64,000 nucleotides of DNA from Cristatella mucedo (GCA_009760855.2 WPIO01000006.1:12450001-12514000), one strand, 5' to 3'. Numbered from the stretch's first letter, positions 1 through 12,584 are shown. Notes: generated from the sequence alone by a model not told the origin. A program made the numbers and translations.

Positions 1-1380
1 CAGTCAGCAATAAGAAGCCATAGCACGACGGGGGGGGGGGGGGGGAGGACCTCCTCCGGCGACGATGGCGACCGTCTGGACAGTCTCTCTGATGGATGGT
101 GGCTACCATCTGATGATGCCTACCGACTGATGCAGCTGTATAGCACGCACGCGACCTTCTGACGAGCAGCTGCGACTCGCTTGTAGCGCATTGCACAATA
201 GCTTACAGCTTGTTTATTGAAACAGACGAATGCATGCATGTCGGCCTGAGCTGTGACCCTAGTTCACTTAGCTCTACCGACTAAAACTCGAGTGCTACGT
301 GCTCGTACGCATGCGCGCACACACACACACAAGTCTCTGTAGCCAAGCTACCAAACTTTGCCTTGCACTCTATCTTTGAGCTTCTCTTCGACGAGGAGCA
401 GTCTTTTGTAGTAGATGGAAAATCTCGCCGGTCCCTGATTACCTATCGCGAGCACGCGGCGTGTAGGTCTTCACTAACTTGCTGGTTGTCGCCGGGTAGC
501 TGGACGAAATAGCCAGTAGCAGCAGTCTCTGCAGTAGTAGCTCGCATTCAGGAAGAGGCTCTGCAATGGAAGTGACCGAGCAAATGTGCTATGAGCCGCA
601 CAGGTTCATGCTGCGTCGCACAGAATTGTCACGATTCTAAACGATTCAACAGCTGCGCCCTCTCGCAGCCAGGCAGCGCCCTGCGCATGCTCGGACATGA
701 GGGTTAACTCGACCGAGAGACTACGGAGGGGAGACGCCACTGGGGCGCTTGGTCCACAAGATTCTTACAGCAGAAGTTTGATGCCGACAGACGACCGGTC
801 CACAGTTTGTGTGCACATGGGTGTGTGTGTGTGTGTGTGTGCGTGTGTGCCCGCGCGGCGACTGGTCACACCGTGCACCCACTAATGACCTGACCACAGC
901 CCTTATGAGAGCACACAGCACACCGAACGTAGGCTAGCGTGGCCGAGCGCGAGCTCTCAAAAGGGGCCAACCGACAGGAGGCGCGAATGTGCCTGGCTCT
1001 GGGCTGCGACTGGGAGCAGTGCACAGGTGTCGTTGGTCGGACGGTGCTTTCTCGACTGGTGAAGGCTTTATTTTGGAGTGTCGCTTTGGCTACATTCAGC
1101 GGGGAAGATAGTGATTCGTTGTTAACATTGTGCATAACAACAAAATCACTAGTCTTCCAGGCTGCTTGAAGCACCTGGCTGGACTCGGCACTGGAGTCGG
1201 AGAAGCCGCCGGCACCGCGGCACTCTGCCCGACTGGCAGCAGTGGCAGCAGAAACCCTGGCTACCTGGCTCGGTGGTCGTAATCGTTAAAGTGTGAGAGT
1301 GGCCCTCAGTGTATCGACGAGCATAATTGCAGCGCTCCTCGTGTCGCCTGCTTTCAGGGGCCCTAGCACGAGCGGTAGCC
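1..1380. other. No gene seen
   Basis: It contains a poly-G run at 31-46, a short (CA)n near 316-331 and a (GT)n near 820-850. No splice-supported or recognisable coding sequence. Confidence 0.6.
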
Positions 1381-1381
1381 A

Positions 1382-1382
<1 letters not shown>

Positions 1383-1425
<43 letters not shown>
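1383..1425. repeat. (GA)n microsatellite
   Basis: This is a pure GA run of about 21 units. Confidence 0.97.
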
Positions 1426-1558
1426 AAGAGAGCGGGAGGCACCCAGATGCGCACACACCCCTTACCCGACCCAGCTGCAGCTGCTGCTCGGTTTCTTGCC
1501 CTCTGTACATGCTCGTGTCACGTGCTCCGGAGTCCCCCCTTCGGCTGCCTCACGTCGG

Positions 1559-1559
<1 letters not shown>

Positions 1560-1622
<63 letters not shown>

Positions 1623-1687
1623 CCCCTCACTCTCTCTCTCTCTCTCTCCCCTCCCCCTCACTCTCTCTCTCTCTCTCCTCCCCCTCA

Positions 1688-1722
<35 letters not shown>

Positions 1723-1724
1723 GC
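1560..1724. repeat. (CT)n microsatellite with CCCCTCA interruptions
   Basis: CT runs are broken by CCCCTCACTCT units. Open frames here are repeat artefacts. Confidence 0.96.
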
Positions 1725-2159
1725 TGTTCCTATTGCTCTATCTGACCCAGCGCACTGACCCGATCATATCTCTGCTCGGTCTAGAGTCCAGAGCAGCCGC
1801 TTTGCTTTCCCGGCTCTCCATGGTTTTCTAGCTCGGCTCCCTAGTACTTGGCTCTTGACTAGCGTGCCATGTCACCGCCAAGCCAGATCTAGCGGTGACC
1901 GGCCCAGCAAGCAGCTGCAGGTAAGCTTGCTCTGGTGAGAGCCACAGCAGCCGCCCGGACATGAAAGGAATCACCTTCTCTGCAAATAGGCACATAGGCC
2001 TTCGAAGCACTCACAGTCACATTAATCAGTCATGAAAATCAATATACCTTCGCCCAGGCAAATGGCAGCTCGGCTTGATGCTCTGCACGGCATGCCGTGT
2101 CCGACGTGCCTTTGTGATTGGGCGTCCTCTGCCTTCGAGAGCTGCTTCTGTCCTTGGGG

Positions 2160-2425
2160 GCTCTCTCGTCTCTCCCTGTCTCCCTCCTTTCACCGTGTCT
2201 CTCCTCTCACTGTCTCTCCTCTCTTCTCTCACTGTCTCCCCTTTCTCCTCTCACTGTCTCCCCTCTCTCCTCTCACTGTCTCCTCTCTCTCTCTCTCTCT
2301 CTCTCCACCTCTCTCTCCACCTCTCTCTCCACCTCTCTCTCTCCACCTCTCTCTCTCCACCTCTCTCTCTCCACCTCTCTCTCCACCTCTCTCTCCACCT
2401 CTCTCTCCACCTCCCTCTCTCTCAG
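2160..2425. repeat. CT-rich minisatellite
   Basis: The first part has TCTCACTGTCTCCC units, and the second (2281-2425) has CTCTCTCCAC units of 10-14 bp. Confidence 0.95.
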
Positions 2426-2589
2426 GCAGCCGCTGTTTGCTATCCTCGGCGTCTCTTCAGCTGGGCATTGGCTGTCAAGGTGTGGTCTGCCTCATTGTGT
2501 AACTAGTGGCTGTCTCCATCTTGCTGGTCATCAAGCACCCTACAAAGATGACAGAGGCCCTGCGTTTAGTCACACCGCCAGGCCATAGT

Positions 2590-2630
2590 CAATGCTGTGC
2601 TGCTGCTTCATCCGCAGCAGCACAGCATTG
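2590..2630. repeat. Perfect 17-bp hairpin, 7-nt loop
   Basis: The arms 2590-2606 (CAATGCTGTGCTGCTGC) and 2614-2630 are exact complements around TTCATCC. Confidence 0.95.
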
Positions 2631-2899
2631 TTCAGGCTCACTTGGCTGGGAGCCATCGCCTGGCGCTACTGCCAGGTCTGCTGCTGCTCCACTATCTATC
2701 TATCAATGAAGGCAAAGTTCAGGAGCAGCTTTGAAAACCCTGTCGAGCTCTGCCCACATGCACGAGCCACCTGCTCAACGAAACCGCCATCTACTCACGC
2801 ACGGGAGAACACCAGCGTGCGAACGCGCCCGAGCGTTTGCCCGCTTGTACCTGACCTGCAAGTGCAGCCGAACGTAAGTACGCTCACACGAGCACGCGG

Positions 2900-4520
2900 C
2901 CAAACGTAAGTGCGCAATGCCCCCCCTTGCAGTTCTCTACAGTCATTTCAATCCAGCGAATCGTCAGGGAAAATTGCCACGAGTGACGTTGACTCGGACT
3001 CAGCGTTGCAGCCGTTGAGTGAGCAGAGCGCAGCCAGCCGCAGAGAATACAGCTATGGTGACGACCGAGACAGCCGGAGCAGCCGACGACGACCCCCGGG
3101 GGGGGGGGGGCGCCAAGCCGAGCCAAGTGCTTACCCGAAGCCGCCACTGGCATAATGGAAAGCCAGGCCGCTCGCTCGCTGTCAGTCTCGCCGCCGCCTC
3201 GCTGGGCCCGCCGCCACCGTCACCACTCGAACCGGTCGTCCATTCTGCTGCCTGCCCGCAGCAGCTGCCAGATCGTCTTCTCCATTGCTGCTGGGCTTGC
3301 GAGCCTCTTGCCTTTCGGAGAGGCCGAGAGGCGGCGGCACCGCCGCTCAGAACCTCAGTGCCGGCAGCGCGCATCCGCCCAGCCGTGCCCAGGCGAGCCG
3401 ACCAGGCCTCGCGAACCGCTCGGCCCGACTGCCGAGCGCCGACTGACGAACGAAGGGACGCCGGCAGGCCTATAACGGCCACGGGCTGCCTGCCGGCGCC
3501 GCCGCCGCAGCCTCGGTCTTGGCTCACAGCAGGCAGGCAAGCGCGTGAGGCCGACTGCAGCTGCGACAATGAAGAGAAAATCCATACCCAAGGCAAGGGC
3601 CAACCGGCAGCAGTGGCGGCTGCGCGGCGGCGGGTGCCCTCCAATGGCTATCGAGCGACTCAGCCACGCGCCGGACGCCCAGTGGCGGCCGCTTAAGGAA
3701 ACAAACGCAATCATCAGCCGCGCTCACAAAAGATGGCGAGACAATGGTGATTATCAATATTTGAGCTTACAGGTGCACCCAGGACGACAGAATGGCCACG
3801 CAGGCAGCTGCGGATCAATGCAGCCGGGCAATGAGCCGGCAGCTGACGCGTGGCCCGAGGGCCGCCGGCAGGAGCTGCTGCCGCCGCTTCGGCGCCGCTG
3901 CCACAGCGGCAGCAGCAGCAGCGTGGCAACGGTCGCAGCTGAAGACTCAGTCACTGACTGCCTCGGCGGGCGCAGGCTGCTGCTCGAGACGCCGAGCTTC
4001 TTGCAAGCACTCAGGCATTTGCTAGTTCGCCTCCAGCAGCAGCAGCAGGAGGCACTTCATAGTTCACCCTCGATTCGACAAAGGAATGCTGCTGTGCAGA
4101 GGGCGAAAGTGCCAAGGCCGCCTACCGCTCGCTACTCGGAGAGCATAACGAAATCTACTGTGAGAGAAAGGCCGAGGAAAGCGGCTCCGGCGGAAGCCAG
4201 AGGATGCGCCTTCCGGTCTTTGCGGCAGCTCAGCTCGTCGGCTGTGCTCTCCGAGCTCTCAGCTCGGACTCTCCTTCCTGCTGTGGGCATGTAGGTGTGT
4301 GGGCATGTGGGCGTGCATCCTGAGGCCCCAAGGCCGCCGGCAGGCGCTGCACTGGGCGAGAGTGATTTTGCTTTTGCCGCCCTCAGCGGCCGTTACAGTC
4401 AGGCTCGGCTGCGAGCACCAGCGCCGAGCACTCTGGTAACCAAGCGAGTGACAATGCAGAACAAGCTACTGCTGCCGCCGCCGTCGCTGCTGTGTTCTAC
4501 GTGTTCTACTGCTCGAAAGT
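2900..4520. other. GC-rich island, no gene recognised
   Basis: This segment is rich in CpG and in CAG/CTG and CGG-like triplets. Overlapping long open frames occur on both strands (for example ATG 3569 to stop 4294 on plus, about 241 codons). They are composed mainly of Ala, Arg, Pro and Ser and match no family I know. It may be a promoter-type CpG island or 5' exon of a gene whose other exons are not visible. Confidence 0.5.
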
Positions 4521-5027
4521 GATGCAACGTTCGTTCGATCCACCGCTAGCGACAGCATTCCAAATTGCTTCAATAGAAGCATAGCAGCCAATCGATCGTC
4601 GGTCGACAGCTCCCTCGCCTTACTTCTGCAGCTGCAGATCTCAATCTCTCAAAGAAGACTGTGCAGGCTCCAATCAGTTTGCGCTGCCTTCAAGATCGAG
4701 GTGATTGGGGTGCATGCACAGCAGCTTGTTTGCTGCTTGCGCTCTCACCCTCCGTTTAGGTCTAGCTCGAGCGGACGAAGTAGCGCACAAAGACACAAAG
4801 CCTGAGCACACTCGTGGCTCAATCACAACTCACCCGTACAGAAACACACACTGCACACATGCGAACCACCGATGCACGTGCATCGGTTCGCATGCACACA
4901 CCGAGAGCCACTTGGGCTCTGAGTAAGCTACAGAAAACTTCAGCCCAGCAACCTATTCCTTGTTCTTGTGGCTTTGTGGAGTAACTGTCGTAGGTACACA
5001 ACACCATGCACACACATGCACATGCGC

Positions 5028-5065
<38 letters not shown>

Positions 5066-6220
5066 ATATACACTCCTCTCACTTTCCTCCCTCAGTCCGA
5101 ACTAATAATGTTGCTACCTTTCACTTGACTGCCTCTGTCTTTGTCATTGTCTTGATCTCTGTCTATGCAAGCTAACATATCTTCCCTAGAAATTAGCATA
5201 GATGCAGTGATAATGTGAGGGTACATATCTGCATACTTTGGTGATCCGATAGCCTGTGCAATAAAAACATTAGAAATCTGTTTCACGATATTTACTGCAG
5301 CATCAGACTGACAAGTAACAGAATGAAAGCTGCTGGTAGAAACTCGCATAACTGGCAATCGGGGCCGACTCACCGGATGAGCTTCAATGCACGTACCGAG
5401 CCTGAAGTTAACTTAGCCCTGTTGAGCGAATGTCAGCAATCAATGTCTCAAGAAAGCCAGCTAAATAGAGATGGAGAGATCGAGTAAGAGAGGGAAGAAC
5501 GTGGCTACACGCTTAATGCTCTCCTACACCATCGAATGCTTTGCTGTAGCCGACACTTCGGCCACATGAAAGAACCTCGAGTGTCTTTGTTCGATGCTGT
5601 GTGAGGGTAGCAGACGTGGCGTGTGCCTCGTAAGACACGAGCCACCTGCCAGCGGCGATTGTTTGCCTAACCTGCGCCGGTGTTGTTCTTCACTGTTCGG
5701 CAACAACGGCTTGGCAAGCGACAGAAGCTAACGAGGCTAGAATTTAGGGCCAGGGACAAACAAGCCGTGCGAGCCAACGAGTCTGCGCTGCCAGACAAAG
5801 GTGGAGCTACCGACGAATTTCCGTGACTATGTAATGAAACGTGCCGATGTTTAATCTGCAGATGTCGAGCGAATTTGGTGCAAGCCACTGGTCGACAGCG
5901 CTGTCGGCCAGCGAGCAGAGGAGAGGCCACTTTGTGGGTGTGGCAAGAAGAGGCGAGTGAGAGCGTCCGATGAACCGATGGCTTCGGCGAGAGGTCAAAG
6001 ATACCAGTTCTTCGACGAGCGCCCGTGCTGCGATGGGGGGGCCAGGGCACCGGGAGATGTGGTTAGCTACAAGGCTAGCTTACCAAGATCATACGTTTCG
6101 CCGTGTGTCTCGTTTTCTGACAAAGCTTGGATGGCTGCTGGTTGGTTCACAGACACAGAGCATATCACTTTACTTTACATATACACATATTACTTTGACG
6201 CGAAAGGAAATCCGAGGCTT
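4520..6220. other. No gene seen
   Basis: It holds a (CA)n run (5032-5066), one quasi-palindrome (4858-4894) and short matches to second-family LINE 3' sequence. Open frames are short and unconvincing. Confidence 0.5.
4858..4894. repeat. Near-perfect palindrome with 3-nt bulge
   Basis: CATGCGAACC-ACCGATGCAC pairs with GTGCATCGG-TTCGCATG. Only three bases are unpaired, on the left arm. Confidence 0.9.
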
Positions 6221-6224
6221 GGCT

Positions 6225-6475
6225 CATTCATGCCTCGCTGAACTTTTGCATCAGTTTCAGCCTCCACGAGGCCTTAGGTCTTATAAGGACAATACATTAG
6301 CTGTTCCATTCTTCCGCCTGAATACCGTGGGCGACAGAAGCATTTGTTCCGTAGGTACTAGGCTGTGGAATTAACTTTCGAAAGTCTTACGCAGGGACAT
6401 CTACATTCTCGATGCCTTCTACAGCACATCCTTACCTGAAGTCCTGAGCTGCTAATTCTTTGCTACACATTGTGT
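6225..6475 (+). mobile_element. Second LINE family: C-terminal fragment
   Basis: It encodes VPFFRLNTVGDRSICSVGTR and LWN, homologous to the 13.1 kb copy. The rest is degraded. Confidence 0.65.
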
Positions 6476-6729
6476 CTGGACTTGTATCGGACCTTGTTAG
6501 ACCGATTGACCATCTTGTATCGGAGGTCTAGAATCGCTCGAGTCGCCAGTGAAACCGTCCTAAACGCATCGATCGCACTGACAATTCGACCTCGACCTCT
6601 TAAACGCTCTTCCTATGCGCCCGCATGCGAATCCAATTCTTTCGCCCGCTTGTGAACCCAGTTTTTACGAACATCAATAGACACTTACATACGGACGGGG
6701 CACAAATGCGACTGTATTTACTTGTACGT

Positions 6730-7455
6730 ACGTGCATATCAAAGATACTACGCTCAAATTGGTCCATGCATTCGGAACATCCCTTCTCGACTTCTGCAAT
6801 GCATCGGTTGTCGGCCCTCCGGTGTGTGCAGTCAGGTGCTTACAGTTGGTGCAAAACTCTGCTGCTAGGCTTGTTTGTTGTGAGTGTCGCAGTTGCCACA
6901 TCGCACCACTTCTCACCGACCTGCACTGGCTCCCAATCAAACTGCGTATCGACTTCAAAGTTTAATCATTGACTTTTAGATTCCTTCATTCGCTGGCCTC
7001 AGCCTACTTATCAGATCTACATACCCATCAGGCTAGCGTTCATACCACCCACTTTTCTGAATCAAATCGTCTAGTTACACCTCGTACAAACCTCAAATTC
7101 TTACGAAGACCATGTCTTTAGTTCGTATGAGCCCACAGACTGGAACTCACTTCCGACTGACGTCACGAAACTACTGACTTGACATTTAAAAAATCAAAGA
7201 ACGCATTTGTTTTGACAGAATTAGTGGGTCATTGTGATTTTCATTTTATGTGCTCATGCGTGCTGACACTGTGCATGGTGCCACTAGCCACAATTATAAA
7301 TTGATACTGTGCATGTCGTCGTAACCGTGTTTAGCTCGTTGACATTGTGCGCGTTACCACTAGCCTTCTGACAATGCTCCCTTCACAGGCGTGTATAGTG
7401 CCTAAAAAGAGATACAGTCTCTGAGGGTGCTATTAAAGCATTATTATTATTATTT
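6730..7455 (+). mobile_element. CR1/L2-like LINE 3' fragment
   Basis: Frame-broken remnants of the RT C-terminus (LVQNSAARLVC; HIAPLLTDLHWLPIKLRIDF) are followed by the family 3' UTR with repeated GCATG motifs and a terminal (ATT)n near 7440-7455. Confidence 0.8.
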
Positions 7456-7539
7456 ACATTACATTATGGCCTGCCATTGTGCATATTTACTTGCATAACC
7501 ATGGCCACTTGTCTATTAAAAGAAAAATAAAATAAAATA

Positions 7540-7680
7540 CTAGCTGATTTAACAGCCTCCTTTTGCATAGCGACAGAAGAGACCTTACGGCTATCACCAC
7601 CGCTTGCAGCGGCGATAAAGGAGGGGCCGAGGTCACAAAAAGCAAGCGCCCTACCTAGTGAGCCATTACGGCTCACCAAT
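7540..7680 (-). mobile_element. tRNA-derived SINE
   Basis: It shares the family body (minus-strand order: TGAGCCGTAATGGCTCACTA head, then GGTGATAGCCGTAAGG, then AGGCTGTTAAATCAGCTAG tail). The B-box region is deleted in this copy. Confidence 0.7.
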
Positions 7681-7684
7681 CATC

Positions 7685-9488
7685 ACGAGACGCACGTCAC
7701 GTTCGCATTCCGTTTTATGCATGCATTGATGGCTACTAATTCCGTCTGTTAAAAAATAGGCAAGACTATTACCTACATAAGACGTATACTGGTAGCGCAG
7801 TGAGGAAGCTGGGAGCAGGAAAGTTCAAATGCGTAATCCCAATTTTAACTGCGGAAAATGTTTGTGGATCTATTCTCATCAAGCCTTGGCGTCGCGCCGA
7901 GGCCAGTCTACCAAAATACTTGCCGATAGATGTCGAGCTTAATTAATAGGTCGTCGCCGGCGGCGTTTTTCGTATCGTCGCTATGAGATGGCTTCAACGA
8001 GCTGAGCGTGCCTCGTCGCGTCTTGTGTCACGTGCTTGCTTATTATCACGTGCTACCGCAAGTTTGCACCAGTGCAGCTCACTGAGGAGCAAGGCCCAGA
8101 GTAAGGGTAAAAATAGTCTACCGTCTTTTAATGTATCTCAGTGCATCCTTTCTTGAGTCCTTTCATGTATCTCAGCGCCCGCCTCACTACTCGGCAACTG
8201 CGAATTCCTTTCAAGGAATCATATGCTTTTTCAAGACTGACATCCGACGCAGCAACCTGAGAGGCGACGCCTATCCACTGGCTGGCTCCGTGCGCTGGAC
8301 GCTCAACTGCCGACGTGCTGCCGGTCGTGCTGTTGTTTCGTCGGTCGTCACAAATGAAGCACTTTGTCTCTAATGGCTACATTCTTATTCAGGCACGCAA
8401 AGTATACGAGAATGTGTAGCCGGCGGCGCAACGCCGGCTGGCCGCTAAATCTGTATGTAGACCATGCGTAGGGAAATGGAAGCCATCATTAGATCCCTGC
8501 AGATCCAATGCATGCCGGCGTCTGTTCATGACTCCACTAGCCTGCGAGGGATAACTCAGTAGCCGGCAGGCTCGCGAGTTTTCTGTAGCGAACTCAAAGC
8601 CGAAACGGCATTCAGCGTGAACACGGTTTCAATGGCCAAAATAAAAAGCAGAGACAGATGGCATCGTTTTGAATAAAAAGTCAGATTTGAAGAGAAGCTG
8701 AAGCGAACGCCGCAGCAAATCGAGAAACAAAACAAGAAGATCCCTTAACCGAAGGCAGTCTAACAGCTAACAGAAGCCAAATTCAAATGATTATGCAGGA
8801 GCATGAGCCAAAGTCCACGGAAGTTTGCAGACGATCCCAGATTGAATCCCGAAGAACTTTCGCGAGTGCCCAAAAAATAAAGAGAAATATTGCCTCTCAA
8901 AGCTGTCCTACTGCCAATTTATCTACGTTCTTCCGAATGAACCGGAATTGCAAAGCAATCCTTCCTGGATTCCCCCAAGCGGCCCTCCCAAGCCACGGTT
9001 GACCTGTTTTGACTAACTGTGATAGAGTACATTTGTGCCAAAACGCGGTTGCTCGAGGAAATTCGAAGGTAATTAAATCAATATATAGCAATAATACACT
9101 ATCATCGGGGCTATGCTCGTATCGGCTAACGAGTCGTAGGAGTAGTCGTAAGTAAGTCGTCAAGTCGCACCGATGCACGCTCGTACGTGCCGACGATCGC
9201 AGAGCACGGCAGCGATCGCGTGGGCCGCACGCCTTAATTAAGTCCACGTCGTTAACATAGATTAGTCTATTCCATAAAGTCACCGATATTACACCTGCAC
9301 AGGCCAAGCCGTACAAAGCACAACTGATTAGACGTCGCTCCAAATAGCTTTTCTAACGCTCTGATTTTTAGATAATCCCCTTTCTGGTTATCAATGCCAA
9401 TATCTCAGGAACCGCTCATAATCTCAAGCGCTGTCGTAATCTGACCGACGTAGTATGAATACGCTTCACGTTAAATAAATATAAATAT
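7685..9488. other. No gene seen
   Basis: This is mixed-composition intergenic DNA. A 148-codon minus-strand frame at 8897-9343 has varied residues but no motif, splice logic or homology that I recognise. Confidence 0.5.
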
Positions 9489-9489
9489 C

Positions 9490-10275
9490 TTTCACGTGTA
9501 TAGCGTCCTAAGAGAACTCAATCTCGATTCAGGCGCTTCGCGTGGCGCCACGAGGCTCCTCGAGTCCACGACCTTGGTCATCAAATACATTCACCTTGCC
9601 CTTGGACGAGGCGAGCACCTTAGTCACTGGGGCCGAACCAGAGCGGCGAAGTGATGGGGCGGTCTCTTGCCAGGGCAATTAAGCTGCTGAGAGGCATTGC
9701 GAGCGACCGCATGACGTATTGGGGAGCGGTCGGTCGGCGCGAAGGGACGCCTCGGGATAAAGTATTTCAGCTACGTAAGCCGGTGCAAGAGAATGGAGGG
9801 AGCTGGCAGCGAGTGACGAGACCCTGAAGTCGATGCGCTACTTGATGGGGAACCAGTGCAGATCGCGGAGAAGCAGTATTAGACGGCGGCTGCGACGCAC
9901 GTGTCGGACGAGCCGAGTTTTGCATCGCTTGTCAGCTTGTTAATTGCACAGGGAGGAAGGCTTTCACGAAAAGAATTGCACAAGTCTAGATGAGGTGTCA
10001 ACATTGCACAGACCAGCTTGGCTGCGGTACCCCGATCTAAGCACGCCCACACTTTTTTGCAATGCTACGTAGCTAAAAGTCGGCGACGTGACTGCGAAGC
10101 GTTGGTCACCTAGTGGAACGTCATTTTGGATCAGGACACCCTCAGGTGGAGAGACCATAGGAGATGTGCTTGCCAAATACATCTCGAGGGTTAGGCTTTC
10201 CAGTTTCTGAGTGGCACGAGGTTTTCACATTACTACCAAGCTAGTTTTATCGTCATTAAATTCTAGGAAGTTAGC
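9490..10275 (-). mobile_element. CR1/L2-like LINE 3' fragment, divergent subfamily
   Basis: The minus strand encodes remnants equivalent to the RNLGVIFQSDLSLDD to FLELNDDKTSLVVM region. The 3' end (TATAGCGTCCTAAGAGAACT) differs from the main family and is shared with the fragment near 25.5 kb. Confidence 0.7.
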
Positions 10276-10502
10276 TGCCATATAAGTGCCAACGTGAGCA
10301 ATGCAGTTGCAAGGGAGATGAATGCGAAACAAAGTGGTATAATTACCGCGGACTTGTCTATTCGTTCGTGTAGTGCTGACTTTCTTTTCAGAAAAATTTC
10401 GTAAGTAATTGTGCTTATGAAGTGTGCGACGTGAAATGATCTCACACCCCAAAATCGCAAAGATTTATCAACTGACTGCCTATGTGGAATTAAAGAAAGA
10501 TA

Positions 10503-12008
10503 CAGTGGTATCTCGGCTTAGAGCAACACGACATACAAGTATTTCGAGATACGAGCTGTCTCTCGGCCGATTTTTCGCTTTGAGTTGCGAGCTAAAGTTC
10601 GGGTTACGAGCCAGCTTAAGATACCCCACCGCTAGTTGCCGCAGCGAACGACACACTGCGCGCGGTCAAGCCAATACGGGTAGGGCGCAGCGAGCGACGT
10701 TCCTTTGCAAGACGCTGCCCACGATCCGGGTGTGACGCCAACCGCAGGCCTGCTGGTTGGCTCCCAGACAGAATCGAGCGAGCCAAAGCGGTGGTTGGAC
10801 GCACAAGATCGCCGCACTCCGGTGTTAAATCCGACTACGACAGAAACAGCTACGTACGTACTGCACTCTATTTAGGCAAAATCACCGAGCGAGAGTTCGT
10901 CGCATGACTGATAACAATCGGCGCGTCCGCGTAAAGGCCCGGCCAATAAACTGGAAGCGAGGAAAGCGTGGCAAAAAAAGGAAAAATTGGCGAATAAGAT
11001 TCAGATTTTCATTTCAGCATTTCTCCTCTAACTCTATTAGCATCTTCGAGTCGTCTGATCTTCGCGATGGCAGGTGTTAGGCGCTTTATCAAGTGCATTA
11101 TTATTATTATTATTATTATTTACGGGCGTGCGATGGCGGTCCTCTGAGCGACCGTAGAGTCGGGTTGTTTGGGAATGCAGCCCAAAGCGGGTGGTAAGCT
11201 CCACCTAAGGCTAAATATGGGCACGAGACCGACAGCGAACAAGTACCGTGATGGAACATTGAAAAGAACTTTGAAAAGAGAGTTCAATAGTGCGTGAAAC
11301 CACTTAGATGCAAACGGGTGGAACCAAAAAGCCGTCCTGGTCGATTCAACCGTCGGAGCGGCCGCTCCGCGTCGCGCCGGATCTTTGGACCGTCCGGCGC
11401 GGCGACGGTAGCCCCGGCGGCGCACTTCGGCCAGGTGGTGCGCGACGACCGTTCACGCCGGCAGCCAGAAGGCCCGCGGCAAGGTGGTTGGGTCTCCTGG
11501 CGGGCCCCTCCGTTATTTGCCGCGGTGCCGTCTGCCCGCCGGTTGATCGAGGGACCGCCGCACCCGCCCCAAGGAGCAGGCCGGCGGGCGGCGCGTCGGG
11601 TTCGACTGGGGAGGAGGACTGCTCACAGTGCTCGCCGCCGAGCGCCCCGCGCTCGGCGGCCCGCCGCGAAGAAGCGCGGCGGGCCGCCGAGTGTCAGCTG
11701 CGATGCCGTCGGCCGTCTACCCAACCCGTCGCGAAAGTTACTCCTGTACATTAGGGTTGATAAAACCCGTTTATTTCAAGATGTTCTATTGTATTGTTTT
11801 TAAAACAAAATTCATTATTTAATAAGTAAATTTTTTAATTTAAAAATATGTGACACAATTGCAGTGTTTTTTTTTGGGGGGGGTCCGGAATGGATTAATA
11901 GCATTTCAATTCATTTCAATGGGGAAAATTGATTTGACATACGAGAAATTTTAGTTACGAGCTCCGGCTCCGAAGGAATTAAACTCGTAAACTGAGGTAC
12001 CTTTGAAC
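10503..12008. mobile_element. Candidate pogo/Tigger-like TIR element carrying LINE tail and 28S DNA
   Basis: The left end CAGTGGTATCTCGGCTTA after TA resembles the reverse complement of the right end (AAAGGTACCTCAGTTTACGA, followed by TA). Inside both ends are tracts about 'tacgag' and, on the right, TTCATTTCAATGGGGAAAAT, typical of Tigger-like non-autonomous elements. The termini are imperfect and there is no transposase. The interior holds a LINE 3' tail and the 28S fragment, so it may be either a composite element or a nested set of insertions. Confidence 0.45.
11123..11730 (+). pseudogene. 28S rRNA fragment (end of D1 through D2), decayed
   Basis: The conserved 28S blocks GGGAATGCAGCCCAAAGCGG, GGCACGAGACCGACAGCGAA, TGAAAAGAACTTTGAAAAGA and GCAAACGGGTGG occur in the right order and spacing. 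They are followed by a GC-rich D2 expansion and the post-D2 block GTCGGCCGTCTACCCAACCC, where homology stops. Changes inside normally invariant blocks (for example GTGATGGAACATTG where GTGAGGGAAAGTTG is usual) show it is a non-functional copy. It is joined on the left directly to a LINE (ATT)n tail and has no rest of an rDNA unit. A 17-bp perfect hairpin (11652-11691) is the tip of a D2 helix. Confidence 0.88.
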
Positions 12009-12159
12009 TATAAAAAATGCATGAGAAGAACCTAACTTGTTTTGAGTTCAATAGAATACAATGTGGCTATAATTATCCTGGGTTAGACAGCAATGGCTGC
12101 ATGTCCGTAGCCAATCGCTGTAGCTTTCTTTGAAACACCTTAAGAAGAGCATATCTTAA

Positions 12160-12235
12160 CGTGGCTTAGTGGTAAGTGTTAGACCAGTCATTACATCTCG
12201 AGTCGAGCCGACGACAGTTCGAATATATTGAGCTG
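12160..12235 (+). other. Weak tRNA-like A/B-box pair
   Basis: GTGGCTTAGTGGTAAGTG fits a pol III A box, and about 50 bp downstream CAGTTCGAATAT is a poor B box. No cloverleaf is evident. It may be a decayed tRNA-derived SINE. Confidence 0.3.
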
Positions 12236-12584
12236 CTTGAATGGTTTATTTGCACTGCGTTCGGTATGGCACTCATCTAAAGTTTCTGCTTCCGGTAAAT
12301 ACAGCAAAAGAAGATGGACAAGTAATGAAATTACCAAGCTAATCGTAGCATCGTAGCCGATGCCGCAACGTATTCGGAAAGAGAATCAGTCTGAGATTGG
12401 CTGGATTGGCCACTGAACGCCGCCTCCGCCTCTGCAGGAGAAGAAGAAGGAGTCCGCGCATTCGTGGTTATGCACCACACGATGTCAGATTCTAGAGCAT
12501 TTATTCGCCACAGTAGGAGAAATGAGAAGCTCGATTATGCTGACCGAAGACTGGCTATTCTTGTTAGCCGTGCTATTTTTATTG

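Noticed and set aside
8897-9343. 148-codon minus-strand frame
   Set aside because: Varied residues, but no motif, start context or splice logic; the length is within chance for this composition.
11294-11803. 169-codon and 148-codon plus-strand frames
   Set aside because: The DNA is a 28S rRNA D2 fragment; the frames are incidental.
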